Position numbers and translations under genes: made by a program. A stretch of DNA of 64,000 nt from KBS50 sp042434095 (GTDB lineage Bacteria; Actinomycetota; Actinomycetes; Mycobacteriales; Micromonosporaceae): NCBI RefSeq assembly GCF_042434095.1, contig NZ_JBHLUE010000004.1, positions 372,001 to 436,000 of the forward strand, given 5' to 3'. The notes beneath the pieces were generated by a model. The model saw nothing but the letters and a program-made list of their open reading frames with translations. It was not told the DNA's origin and ran no database searches. Shown here one piece after another: positions 25,113-34,045 of this stretch. Numbering within the stretch: position 1 is the stretch's first letter; the number at the start of each line of letters is the position of its first letter.

Positions 25113-26633
25113 ATGAGCTACGCGAAGGTGCTGTGCGTGGGGCTGATCGGGGTGACCGGTCAGCTCGTCGAGGTGGAGGCGGACCTCGCACCGGGGCTGC
25201 CCGCCGTGGTGCTGTCCGGGCTGCCCGACACCGCGCTCAACGAGGCCCGCGACCGGGTACGCGCCGCCATCGTCAACTCCGGCCAGCGCTGGCCCAACCG
25301 GCGGATCACCGTCAACCTGCTGCCGGCCACCCTGCCCAAGCACGGCTCCGCGTTCGACCTGGCCATCGCGGCCGCCCTGCTGGGCGGGTCGGGCGAGTTG
25401 CCGCTGGCGCCGCTCGACGGCGTGGTCGTGCTCGGCGAGCTGGGGCTGGACGGCTCCGTCCGACCCGTCCGCGGCACGCTTCCGATGGTGGCCGCGGCCG
25501 CCCGGGCCGGCGTCCGCGGGGTCATCGTCCCCGCGGGCAACGCGGCCGAGGCCGCCGTGGTTCCCGGGGTACGAGTCCGGTCGGTCGACGCGCTGCACCG
25601 GCTGGTGGGCTTCATCCGGCACGGTGAGGCGCTGCCGGAGCCGGCAGAGCAGCGCCCCGAGCCGGCCGCGGCCGACCTCGATCTGGCGGACGTGGCCGGT
25701 CAGGCCCTCGGCCGGCGGGCCGTCGAGGTGGCGGCGGCCGGCGCCCACCACCTCGCCCTGTTCGGCCCGCCCGGAGCCGGCAAGACCATGCTGGCGGAGC
25801 GGTTGCCGTCGATCCTCCCGCCGCTCGACGACGAGGCCGCCCTGGAGGTGACGTCCCTGCACTCCATCGCCGGGGCGCTGCCACCGGGAGCGGGGCTGAT
25901 CCGCCGGCCGCCCTTCCAGGCGCCGCATCACACCACCACGGTCGCCGCCCTGGTGGGCGGCGGTTCGGGGCTGGCCCGGCCGGGCGCGCTGTCGCTGGCC
26001 CACCGAGGTGTCCTGTTCCTGGACGAGGCGCCCGAGCTCGGGCGCGGCGCCCTGGAGGCGCTCCGCCAGCCGCTGGAGAAGGGCCGGGTGGCGCTCCACC
26101 GGTCCCGGGGCGGCACGGAATACCCGGCCCGGGTGCAGCTGGTGATCGCCGGCAACCCCTGCCCGTGCGCCAACCCGGCCGGCGACACGCACTGCGAGTG
26201 CAGCCCGTTGGCCCGGCGACGCTACCTGGGCCGGCTGTCCGGTCCGCTGCTCGACCGGGTCGACGTCCGGGTGACCCTCAAGCCGCTGACCGCGGCCGAG
26301 TTGCTGGACCCGGAGCTGGCCGCCGAGCCGTCCGCGGTGGTCGGGGCCCGGGTGGCCGGGGCGCGGGAGGCCGCCCGGGCCCGCTGGTCGGCGCGCGGCT
26401 GGCGGGTCAATGCCGACGTGCCGGGCCCGGAGCTCCGCCGACCGCCATGGCGGCTGCCCGGTCGGGACCTGCGGGACCTGCAGCGGCGGTTGGATTCGGG
26501 GTCGCTGTCCGCCCGCGGCTTCGACCGGGTTCTCCGGTTGGCCTGGTCGATCGCCGACCTCGACGGCCGGGACCGACCGGGGCACGAGGACATCCGGGAG
26601 GCCATCGGGATGCGCACGGGTGAGCTGGCATGA
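25113..26633 (+). CDS. comM: YifB/ComM family AAA+ Mg-chelatase-like ATPase
   Basis: A 506-residue helicase-like ATPase of the ComM/YifB family, which in naturally transformable bacteria extends heteroduplex joints during recombination. It has an N-terminal Lon-like domain (LPAVVLSGLPDTALNEARDR), Walker A GPPGAGKTM at about residue 219, Walker B GVLFLDEAPEL, a CPCANPAGDTHCEC cysteine cluster and a C-terminal Mg-chelatase domain. AAGGAG precedes the ATG. It overlaps dprA by ATGA. Confidence 0.95.
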   Translation: MSYAKVLCVGLIGVTGQLVEVEADLAPGLPAVVLSGLPDTALNEARDRVRAAIVNSGQRWPNRRITVNLLPATLPKHGSAFDLAIAAALLGGSGELPLAPLDGVVVLGELGLDGSVRPVRGTLPMVAAAARAGVRGVIVPAGNAAEAAVVPGVRVRSVDALHRLVGFIRHGEALPEPAEQRPEPAAADLDLADVAGQALGRRAVEVAAAGAHHLALFGPPGAGKTMLAERLPSILPPLDDEAALEVTSLHSIAGALPPGAGLIRRPPFQAPHHTTTVAALVGGGSGLARPGALSLAHRGVLFLDEAPELGRGALEALRQPLEKGRVALHRSRGGTEYPARVQLVIAGNPCPCANPAGDTHCECSPLARRRYLGRLSGPLLDRVDVRVTLKPLTAAELLDPELAAEPSAVVGARVAGAREAARARWSARGWRVNADVPGPELRRPPWRLPGRDLRDLQRRLDSGSLSARGFDRVLRLAWSIADLDGRDRPGHEDIREAIGMRTGELA

Positions 26634-27928
26634 CGCCCGCGGCCCTGGCCCGGATCGCGCTGGGCTGGCTCACCGAGCCGGGCACCTGGTCCGTCTACTG
26701 GCAGGTGCGTCGGCACGGCCCGGTAGCCACGCTGGGCCGGCTGCTGGCCGGGGAGATTTCCGACGACAGCCTCCGCGGCACCGTGCGGGCCCGGTTGTCG
26801 ACCGGGGATCCCCGCGCGGCGGCCGCGGCGGCGGCCGAGCACACGGTACGGCTCGGTGCCCGGCTGGTGACCCCCGACGACCCCGAGTGGCCGCACCGGC
26901 TGACCGACCTGGAACGGCTGTGGGGTCGCCCGGCACAACGGCGGGTGGACCGGGAACTGGCTCCGCCGCTGTGCCTCTGGGTACGCGGAGCGTGGCGGCT
27001 CGACGAGGTGCTGGACCGATCGGTCGCGGTGGTCGGTTCCCGGGCCGCGACCCCGTACGGGACACATGTCGCCACGGAAATCGCGTTCGGGCTGGCCGAG
27101 CGGGACTGGACGGTGGTCTCCGGCGGGGCGTTCGGCATCGACGCGGCGGCGCACCGGGGCGCGCTGACCTCCGGCGGGCCAACGGTGGCCGTGCTGGCCT
27201 GCGGGGTGGACCGCCCATATCCGGTGGGCAACACGGGCATGTTCGACCGGATCGCCGACACCGGCCTGCTGATCAGCGAATGGCTGCCCGGAGCGGAGCC
27301 CCTGCGCCCGCGCTTCCTCATCCGCAACCGGGTGATCGCCGCCGCCACCGTCGGCACCGTGCTGGTCGAGGCGGCCGCGCGCAGCGGCGCCACCCAGACG
27401 CTGCACCGGGCCGTGGCGCTGGGCCGGCCGGCCATGGTGGTGCCCGGGCCGGTCACCTCCGCCATGTCCGTGGGGGCGCACGAGTTCCTGCGGGCAAATC
27501 CCGAAAGCCGGCTCGTCACCGGGGTGCCGCACGTTCTCGAGGAGGTGGGTCGGATCGGCGCCGACCTCGCGCCGCCGGCGCGGGGGCCGGAAGAGCCCCG
27601 CGACCGGCTGGACGACGAGGCGGCCCTGCTGCTGGAGGCGGTTCCCCCGCGCGGAGCGCTCGACGCCGAGCAGTTGGCTGCCCGTGCGGGCGTCGAGCTG
27701 CGAACGGCGCTGCGCAAGGTGCCGCTGCTGGAGGATCTCGGCCTGCTAGTCCGCCGGCCGGAGGGCTATGCGTTGGCACCCCGCCGGCGCGACCGTCCGC
27801 ATGATCACAGCAAGGACGAAAGTACGGCGCGCCGCCTTGACGCCGACGCCCCGGCAACCGACGGTCGGCAGGGTGACCCGCCCCAGCACCCAGGCCCGGC
27901 ACGAGGCGCTGCCCCCGCCGATGCGTGA
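26630..27928 (+). CDS. dprA: DNA-processing protein DprA
   Basis: DprA loads RecA on incoming single-stranded DNA. The 432-residue protein has the Rossmann-like core (VAVVGSRAATPYG, SGGAFGIDAAAHRGAL, LACGVDRPYPVGN, LLISEWLPG, NRVIAAAT), a winged-helix C-terminus (LDAEQLAARAGVELRTALRKVPLLEDLGL), and an extra Pro/Asp/Arg tail of 50 residues that overlaps the start of xerC. Translation is coupled to comM. Confidence 0.95.
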   Translation: MTPAALARIALGWLTEPGTWSVYWQVRRHGPVATLGRLLAGEISDDSLRGTVRARLSTGDPRAAAAAAAEHTVRLGARLVTPDDPEWPHRLTDLERLWGRPAQRRVDRELAPPLCLWVRGAWRLDEVLDRSVAVVGSRAATPYGTHVATEIAFGLAERDWTVVSGGAFGIDAAAHRGALTSGGPTVAVLACGVDRPYPVGNTGMFDRIADTGLLISEWLPGAEPLRPRFLIRNRVIAAATVGTVLVEAAARSGATQTLHRAVALGRPAMVVPGPVTSAMSVGAHEFLRANPESRLVTGVPHVLEEVGRIGADLAPPARGPEEPRDRLDDEAALLLEAVPPRGALDAEQLAARAGVELRTALRKVPLLEDLGLLVRRPEGYALAPRRRDRPHDHSKDESTARRLDADAPATDGRQGDPPQHPGPARGAAPADA

Positions 27929-28808
27929 CGCCGTGGACGAGTTCGCCCGGCAGCTGTCCGGGGTGGACAACCGGTCCGACCACACGATCCGGGCGTACGT
28001 CGCCGACACCGTGTCGCTGCTCGACCACGCCGTCCGGATGGGCTGCGCCGGTCCCGCGGACCTGGACCTGTCGGTGCTGCGAAGCTGGCTGGCCCGGTTG
28101 CGCACGACAGGCGCGGCCCGCACCTCGCTGGCCCGCCGGGCGGCGGCCGCACGTACCTTCACGAGTTGGGCCCACCGGGCGGGCCTGCTCGGCTCCGACG
28201 TGGGGGCCGCGCTGGCCAGCCCCCGGGCGCACCGGGAGCTGCCCACGGTGCTGCGTTCCGACCAGGCCGGCCGGCTGGTCGAGGCGCCGGGCGGGGAGGA
28301 GACGCCGGTGCTGCTGCGCGACCGGCTGATGCTCGAGCTGCTCTACGGGACGGGGGTCCGGGTGAGCGAGCTGTGCGGCCTCGATGTGGCCGACGTGGAC
28401 CAGGGCCGCCGGGTGGTACGGGTGCTGGGCAAGGGCAACCGGGAACGGTCGGTCCCGTACGGCGTGCCGGCGCAGCGGGCCCTGGACGACTGGCTGGCGG
28501 CGGGGCGGCCCGTGCTGGCCCGGCCGGCGAGCGGCGACGCGCTCCTGCTCGGAGCCCGCGGCGGGCGGCTCCAGCCCACGGTCGCGCGCCGGTCCGTCGG
28601 CGCGTACGCGGCCGTCGCGGGGCTGCCCCGGACGACGCCGCACGGGCTCCGCCACTCCGCGGCCACACATTTGCTCGAGGGCGGCGCCGACCTGCGCTCG
28701 GTGCAGGAGCTGCTCGGACACTCGTCGCTGTCCAGCACCCAGATCTACACCCACGTCTCGGTGGAGCGACTCCGCGCCGCGTACCGGCAGGCCCACCCAC
28801 GGGCCTGA
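27921..28808 (+). CDS. xerC: Tyrosine recombinase XerC
   Basis: A 295-residue tyrosine recombinase that, with XerD, resolves chromosome dimers at dif. The N-terminal SAM-like core-binding domain (NRSDHTIRAYVADTVSLLDHA) is followed by the catalytic domain with Arg in YGTGVRVSEL, the HGLRHSAATHLL box, LGHSS, and the nucleophile Tyr in STQIYTHVS. ATG at 27921 gives the usual length and overlaps dprA by eight bases; GTG at 27873 is an alternative. Location beside dprA matches M. tuberculosis. Confidence 0.93.
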   Translation: MRDAVDEFARQLSGVDNRSDHTIRAYVADTVSLLDHAVRMGCAGPADLDLSVLRSWLARLRTTGAARTSLARRAAAARTFTSWAHRAGLLGSDVGAALASPRAHRELPTVLRSDQAGRLVEAPGGEETPVLLRDRLMLELLYGTGVRVSELCGLDVADVDQGRRVVRVLGKGNRERSVPYGVPAQRALDDWLAAGRPVLARPASGDALLLGARGGRLQPTVARRSVGAYAAVAGLPRTTPHGLRHSAATHLLEGGADLRSVQELLGHSSLSSTQIYTHVSVERLRAAYRQAHPRA

Positions 28809-28920
28809 CATCTCCCCCTCGCGCGCCGAGGTGTGCTGTGCAGCGGTCAAGTTGCCGGACCCGGACGGAGGACGACGCCATACCTGGGCGAAGCGGATCT
28901 TCGGCCGCTACGATCTGGCG

Positions 28921-30111
28921 GTGACCACGGCAGCCATCCGGCCCCCCGCGCCGATGCCGGGCGCCCGGTTGCTGTTCTCGCTGGATCCGGCGGTGGCGCA
29001 CCTCAATCACGGCTCGTTCGGCGCGGTGCCGATCGCCGTGCAGCGCGCTCAGCAGCGGCTCCGGGACGAGATGGAGGCCAATCCGCTCCGCTTTTTCACC
29101 CGGGGGCTGTCCGAGCGCATCGCGTACACCCGTCGACACCTGGCCACCTTCCTCGGCGCCGAGCCGGACGGCGCGGCCCTGGTGGGCAACGCCAGCACCG
29201 GTACGGCGGTGGTGCTGCAGTCGCTGGGACTCCGCGCCGGGGACGAGGTCCTGCTCACCGACCACGGCTACGGGGCCGTCCGGCTTGCCGTCGAGCGGGA
29301 GAGCCGACGTGCCGGGGCGGTGTACCGCACCCTGGCCGTCCCGCTGACCGCCACCGACGACGAGTGGGTGGCCGCGATCCGCTCCGAGCTGCGCCCGGGT
29401 CGCACCCGGCTGCTGGTCGTCGACCAGCTCACCTCCCCCACCGCGCGGCTGCTGCCCACCGCCGCGATCAGCGCCGCCGCGCGTTCGATGGACGTGCCGG
29501 TCCTGGTGGACGCCGCGCACGCGCCGGGCATGCTGCCCACCGCCGTCCGGGAAGTGGGCGCCGACTTCTGGGTCGGCAACCTGCACAAGTGGGCGTACGC
29601 GCCGCGCGGCACGGCGCTGCTCGCCGTGGCTGAACGCTGGCGGAGCCGCATCGAGCCCTTGGTCGTCTCGTGGGAGCAGGACGCGGGCTTTCCGCTCAGC
29701 GTCGAATACCAGGCCACCCTCGACTACACGTCCTGGCTCGCCGCGCCGACCGGGCTGTTCACGCTGCGCACGCTCGGGCTGGACGCGGTCCGCGAGCACA
29801 ACACGGCCCTGGCCGCGTACGGCCAGCAGGTGGTCGGCGCGGCGCTGGGCCTCGAGCCGGCGCAGCTGCCCCCGCCCGGCGGCCCATCGGTGGCCATGCG
29901 GATCGTGCCGCTCCGCCGCGGCCTGGCGAGCACTATCGATGATGCCCGGGCGCTGCGCCAACGGATCTCCGACGAGCTGGCCACGGAGGTCGCGGTGAAC
30001 GCCTGGGGCGGCCGGGGATACCTGCGGCTCAGCGCCCAGGTGTACAACCGCGCCGAGGAGTACGACCGGCTCGCCGAGCGGCTGCCGTCGATGCTCGCCA
30101 CGCTCGGCTGA
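28921..30111 (+). CDS. Class V aminotransferase (isopenicillin N epimerase-like)
   Basis: A 396-residue PLP enzyme of the aminotransferase class V fold, with NHGSFGAVP near the start as in isopenicillin-N-epimerase-like proteins. VDAAHAPGM contributes the pyridine-binding Asp, and the PLP lysine is in NLHKWAYAPRG. Candidate activities include racemase, cysteine desulfurase-like and hercynylcysteine lyase-like reactions; none can be chosen. The start is GTG at 28921. I do not recall it in this place in M. tuberculosis. Confidence 0.85.
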   Translation: MTTAAIRPPAPMPGARLLFSLDPAVAHLNHGSFGAVPIAVQRAQQRLRDEMEANPLRFFTRGLSERIAYTRRHLATFLGAEPDGAALVGNASTGTAVVLQSLGLRAGDEVLLTDHGYGAVRLAVERESRRAGAVYRTLAVPLTATDDEWVAAIRSELRPGRTRLLVVDQLTSPTARLLPTAAISAAARSMDVPVLVDAAHAPGMLPTAVREVGADFWVGNLHKWAYAPRGTALLAVAERWRSRIEPLVVSWEQDAGFPLSVEYQATLDYTSWLAAPTGLFTLRTLGLDAVREHNTALAAYGQQVVGAALGLEPAQLPPPGGPSVAMRIVPLRRGLASTIDDARALRQRISDELATEVAVNAWGGRGYLRLSAQVYNRAEEYDRLAERLPSMLATLG

Positions 30112-30148
30112 CCGGACAGGCTGGACCGGCCAGATCCCACCGGGCTCA

Positions 30149-30787
30149 TCAGACCGGCAGCAGCCGCACCCGGCCCAGGGCGAGCAGCGTCAGCGGGTCG
30201 AGGTACCCGTCCGCGCGGCGCAGTCCCCAGTGCAGGCACGCCGCCTCTTCGCAACCGGGATGGCCGGCTCGGAGCCGGCCGATCGGTGCCCCGGCCGCCA
30301 CCTCCGTGCCGGCTCGCACGAGCGGATCCACCGGCTCGTAGGTGGTCCGCAGCCCGTTGCGGTGCCGGACGGTAACCACGGGCCGGCCGGCCACCGCACC
30401 CGCGAACGACACCGTGCCGGGCCCGGCCGACCGGACCACGGCGCCCGGCGCCGCCGCCAGGTCCACGCCGCGATGTCCGGGAAGCCAGGGCTGGGGCGGC
30501 GGGTCGAACCGCCGTACGACCCGCGCCACGCCGTCGAGCGGCCACCGGAAATCGCCCACCGCGAGCACCCCGGCGGGACCGCGCGGCACCGCCCCTGCCG
30601 GGCCGCGGGGCACTACCGGGAAACTCGACGCGGCCGGCCAGGCCCGACCGGTCGCGAACGCCGGCGCGGACGGCGAAGCGACGCCAGACCGGATGACCGG
30701 TCCCGGGGCCGGGTACGTGCCGGGCGGGGCGGCGACGACCAGCAGAGCCAGGACGAGAACGGCCGACGGGCCGGAGCGGAAAGCCAC
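30149..30787 (-). CDS. Secreted M23 peptidase (Rv2891-like)
   Basis: A 212-residue exported protein. A signal peptide (SAVLVLALLVVAAPPGTYPA) precedes a Pro/Ala linker and an M23 (LytM) domain with GHRGVDLAA and CLHWGLR, which hold the zinc-binding H...D and H. Such endopeptidases cut peptidoglycan cross-bridges. A cysteine pair (PGCEEAAC) may form a disulfide. In M. tuberculosis the homologue lies next to rpsB on the opposite strand; here it sits at the far end of the inverted block. Confidence 0.88.
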   Translation of the reverse strand: MAFRSGPSAVLVLALLVVAAPPGTYPAPGPVIRSGVASPSAPAFATGRAWPAASSFPVVPRGPAGAVPRGPAGVLAVGDFRWPLDGVARVVRRFDPPPQPWLPGHRGVDLAAAPGAVVRSAGPGTVSFAGAVAGRPVVTVRHRNGLRTTYEPVDPLVRAGTEVAAGAPIGRLRAGHPGCEEAACLHWGLRRADGYLDPLTLLALGRVRLLPV

Positions 30788-30844
30788 ACCGGGAGCCTGG
30801 CCCGTACCGCCGGCACCGGCAACCGACCTCGGCCGGGGCTGTGG

Positions 30845-31444
30845 ATGACGGAGCCGGCTGTGGAAATCCGCCGGCGAGCCGCCGATCTTGCTATGCCCCG
30901 GTCCGGCCCTACGCCGAGGACCGGGCCAACGAACGGTCCCGGACCGACAAGCGGACCCGGACCAACAAGCGGACCCGGACCCCGACCGCGCGTGGAGCGC
31001 GGGGTCGAGCAGGACTATCAGCGCGCTCTACCGCTGGCGGCGGCGCTTGAGGAGCCCGGCACGCCGGTCACCCGGATCGAGCCACGTGCGCTGGTACGGC
31101 CGCCCGGCTTTCCCGACCTCATGTCCCGGGTCCGGGTGGTCCGCCCCGGACCGTGCACTGTGGACGGGCGGGCCTGGTCGGGCCACGCCCCGGTGACCTC
31201 CGTGGAGGTGACCACCGACGCGGGCGCCAGCTGGTCGCCGGCCGAGCTGGATCCGGCGCCGGTCGAGCCGTGGGCCTGGCGTCGCTGGCGGTACGACTGG
31301 ACGGCCCGGCCGGGGCGCTACCTGCTGGGCGCTCGGGCCACGGACGCCAGCGGCCGCAGCCAACCGCTCGATCAACCGTGGAACCGTGGCGGGTTCGCCA
31401 ACAACCTGGTGCAGCGGGTCGCCGTGGCGGTGCTGCCCGAGTAG
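30845..31444 (+). pseudogene. Remnant of sulfite-oxidase-family molybdoenzyme (dimerisation domain only)
   Basis: The last 130-140 residues match the molybdenum-cofactor oxidoreductase dimerisation domain of sulfite oxidases: ALVRPPGFPDLMSR, GRAWSGHAPVTSVEVTTDAG, WAWRRWRYDW, RATDASGRSQPL and PWNRGGFANN. The upstream catalytic domain with the cofactor cysteine is missing; in its place is a low-complexity PTSGPGPTSG stretch. ATG codons at 30845 and 30893 exist, but no good ribosome site is seen. The 5' end contains CCGCCGATCTTGC, the arm of the palindrome at 11714. It is most simply a 5'-deleted gene. Confidence 0.7.
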
Positions 31445-31603
31445 GCCGCCAGCCGTCGGGAGGGTCGCGCCGCGGGGGTCGGACGCTCAGCGGCCGCACC
31501 GCCCGGATCGGCTCACCCACGGGCCGCCCGGACCGGCTCACCCACGCCGCCCGGACCGGCCCGCGGAGGCTCGGACCGGCTCAGCTACGCAACCCGGACC
31601 GGG

Positions 31604-31927
31604 TCAGCCGCCGAAGCCGGAGTCGGTGGGCAGGGAGATGTCCGGCTTCTCCAGCTCCTCGACGTTCACGTCCTTGAAGGTCATGACCCGGACATTCTTG
31701 ACGAAACGGGCGGGACGGTACATGTCCCAGACCCAGGCGTCGTGCATCTCGACCTCGAAGTAGACCTCGCCGTCCGAGTTGCGGACGTGCAGATCGACCT
31801 GATTGGCCAGGTAGAAGCGCCGTTCCGTCTCCACCACGTAGGAGAACTGGCGGACGATGTCGCGATACTCCCGGTAGAGCTGCAGCTCCATCTCGGTCTC
31901 GTACTTTTCGAGATCTTCCGCGCTCAT
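31604..31927 (-). CDS. DUF2469 protein (Rv2901c-like)
   Basis: A 107-residue acidic protein of the actinobacterial DUF2469 family (LEKYETEMELQLYREYRDIVRQFSYV). It is almost always encoded beside rnhB. The ATG overlaps the rnhB stop as ATGA. Function unknown; strong conservation suggests a basic role. Confidence 0.93.
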   Translation of the reverse strand: MSAEDLEKYETEMELQLYREYRDIVRQFSYVVETERRFYLANQVDLHVRNSDGEVYFEVEMHDAWVWDMYRPARFVKNVRVMTFKDVNVEELEKPDISLPTDSGFGG

Positions 31928-32736
31928 CCCACTCCGCCTTCCATGGCCACATCTTCCCCCACCGACACCGGCGGCCGGGGTTGGTCGCCCAACGCCACGC
32001 CGACGGTACCCCTTGCCGCCGTACCGCGCTCCATCGGCTCGTACGGGTGACCGGGGCGGGGCCGGCGGGACCGCGGCGGACGGCCCGACCGCCCCGACAC
32101 GGCGGCCACGTTCACGTACGAAAATCGATGCTCGACACACGGACCGTGCCGGTCCAGCGCCGCGCTGTGCTCGACGGTGATATAGCCCTTGTGCTCGGCG
32201 AACCCGTAGTCCGGGAAGCGGCCGTCCAGCTCGACCATGATCCGGTCCCGGGTGACCTTGGCCAGCACGCTGGCGGCCGCCACGCAGGCCGCCACCCGGT
32301 CACCCTTCCAGACCGCAAGGCCGGGAACCCCCAGTCCGTCGACCCCGAAGCCGTCGGTCAGCACGTAGTCCGGCCTGGTCGTCAGCGCCGCGAGCGAGCG
32401 GCGCAGCGCCGCCACGTTGCACACGTGCAACCCGCGGCCGTCGACCTCCTCGGCCGGGACCACCACCACCGCGTACGCCAGGGCGCGCTCCACCACCAGC
32501 TCGTAGATCCGCTCCCGGGCGGCGGGCGTGAGCAGCTTCGAGTCGGCGAGCCCGTCGATCTCGCCCCGGCGCCCCTCGGGCAGCATGGCCGCGGCCGCGA
32601 CCAGCGGTCCGGCGCAGGCGCCCCGGCCCGCCTCGTCGGCGCCCGCGACGTGCCGGAATCCGCGCCGCTGGAGCGCCCGCTCCAAGGCGTACAGGCCGGC
32701 CTCCCGCCGGACGACCGTGCGCGGTGGGGTCAGCAT
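31924..32736 (-). CDS. rnhB: Ribonuclease HII
   Basis: RNase HII nicks DNA at embedded ribonucleotides. The 270-residue protein has GADEAGRGACAGPL (catalytic D, E), ADSKLLTPAARE and VTRDRIMVELDGRFPDYGF. A 45-residue Arg/Pro-rich tail follows the family core. The start overlaps the end of the NUDIX gene by seven bases. Confidence 0.95.
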   Translation of the reverse strand: MLTPPRTVVRREAGLYALERALQRRGFRHVAGADEAGRGACAGPLVAAAAMLPEGRRGEIDGLADSKLLTPAARERIYELVVERALAYAVVVVPAEEVDGRGLHVCNVAALRRSLAALTTRPDYVLTDGFGVDGLGVPGLAVWKGDRVAACVAAASVLAKVTRDRIMVELDGRFPDYGFAEHKGYITVEHSAALDRHGPCVEHRFSYVNVAAVSGRSGRPPRSRRPRPGHPYEPMERGTAARGTVGVALGDQPRPPVSVGEDVAMEGGVG

Positions 32737-33353
32737 CCGTCCCTCCCCGCCACGCGGCCGGCAGCCGCCGCGGACCCCGAGGCCGCGGAGCCGAAGGCTG
32801 GCCCGGCCGGCCCGGACCCGGAGGCCGCGGAGCCGGAGGCTGGCCCGGACGGCCCGGACCCGGCGGCCGCCGAGCCGGAGGCTGGCCCGGCCCCGGCGGC
32901 AGCGTCGAGCGCCGCCCGGAGCACGCTCACCAGCTCGGCCGGGTAGAACCGCTCCCCGGTGGCGGCCAGCTCGGCCGGCGCCCACCAGCGGTGGGCATCG
33001 ATGGTGTTCCGCTCGATCTCATCGAAACCGCTGGTGTCCGGCGCCCAGCTGGGCACGCGGACGAGGAAGAACTCCTGCTCCTGCCGGTACCAGCGGCCGT
33101 CGAACGGGAACTCCGTCACCTCCCGCCAGACCGGCTCACCCAGCGCGGCCGGCGGCAGCCGCAGCCCGGTCTCCTCGGCCAGTTCCCGGGCCGCGCCCGC
33201 GACCGCCGACTCGCCGGGATCGAGACCGCCGCCCGGGGTGAACCAGTAGTGGTGCCCGGGCCGTGCCGGATCCCGGCCGTGCAGCAGCAGGACCCGGCCC
33301 GCGTCGTCGACCAGCAACACCCGGCCGGCGCGGCGCTCGAGGTAGGTCGTCAC
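32730..33353 (-). CDS. NUDIX hydrolase
   Basis: A 207-residue NUDIX hydrolase with the full box GGGLDPGESAVAGAARELAEETGL at about residues 40-63. The last 55 residues are a Gly/Ser/Ala/Pro tail (GSAASGSGPAGPA repeats), unlikely to be folded. The substrate is a nucleoside diphosphate derivative of unknown type. GTG at 33353 begins the family core. Confidence 0.88.
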   Translation of the reverse strand: MTTYLERRAGRVLLVDDAGRVLLLHGRDPARPGHHYWFTPGGGLDPGESAVAGAARELAEETGLRLPPAALGEPVWREVTEFPFDGRWYRQEQEFFLVRVPSWAPDTSGFDEIERNTIDAHRWWAPAELAATGERFYPAELVSVLRAALDAAAGAGPASGSAAAGSGPSGPASGSAASGSGPAGPAFGSAASGSAAAAGRVAGRDGC

Positions 33354-33394
33354 CCGGACAGCGTAGGTCGGGACACCGACGTCGCCCAGCGCGG

Positions 33395-34045
33395 TCAACT
33401 CGTCGGCCCGGGCACCTTGTCGAACGTCGACGGCACCGAGAGCCATTTGGCCCGGCCGAACGGCCAGAACACCGTGAAGGCGCGGCCCACTACGGAATCC
33501 TCGCTGATCGTGGCGTCCTGGATGTCGCCCTGGGACTGCTTCCAGTGTTCCAGCGAGTCACCCGACTGCGACCGGTGGTCGCCCATCACCCACAGCCGGC
33601 CCGCCGGCACGGTGATGTCGAAGTCCTGGTCGGCGGCCGGGTCGTGCTGCCCCGCGTCGTTGGCGAAGATGTACGGCTCGTCCAGCGGCTGGCCGTTGAC
33701 CGTGATCCGCCGCTGGGCGTCACAGCAGACGATGTGGTCGCCGCCGACCCCGATCACCCGCTTGATGAAGTCCTCACCCTCCGGCGTGTTCCGCCAGTCG
33801 GCCGGTGCGGCGAAGACCAGGACCTCGCCCCGGTGCGGCGAGCGGAAGTCGTAGACGAGCTTGTTGACCAGCACCCGGTCGTTGATGTTGAGCGTGTGCT
33901 CCATCGACTGGGACGGGATGTAAAAGGTCTGCAGCACGAAGGCCCGAACCAACACCGCCACGAGTACTGCGACGCCCACCAGGATGGGCAGTTCCTTCCA
34001 GAAGGAACTGCGCGGCTTGGGCGTGTCGGTCTGCTCCTCAATCAC
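33395..34045 (-). CDS. lepB: Signal peptidase I, second tandem copy
   Basis: A 216-residue S26 peptidase that removes signal peptides of secreted proteins. One N-terminal membrane helix (ELPILVGVAVLVAVLVRAF), catalytic Ser in PSQSMEHTL, catalytic Lys in FIKRVIG, and GDHRSQSGDS near the end. It is coupled to the upstream lepB by GTGA. The two copies share order and motifs but differ in loop length. Confidence 0.94.
   Translation of the reverse strand: MIEEQTDTPKPRSSFWKELPILVGVAVLVAVLVRAFVLQTFYIPSQSMEHTLNINDRVLVNKLVYDFRSPHRGEVLVFAAPADWRNTPEGEDFIKRVIGVGGDHIVCCDAQRRITVNGQPLDEPYIFANDAGQHDPAADQDFDITVPAGRLWVMGDHRSQSGDSLEHWKQSQGDIQDATISEDSVVGRAFTVFWPFGRAKWLSVPSTFDKVPGPTS

Noticed and set aside
28810..28920. 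tRNA or small RNA between xerC and the aminotransferase gene
   Set aside because: No cloverleaf, TpsiC-like box or stable hairpin could be made out.
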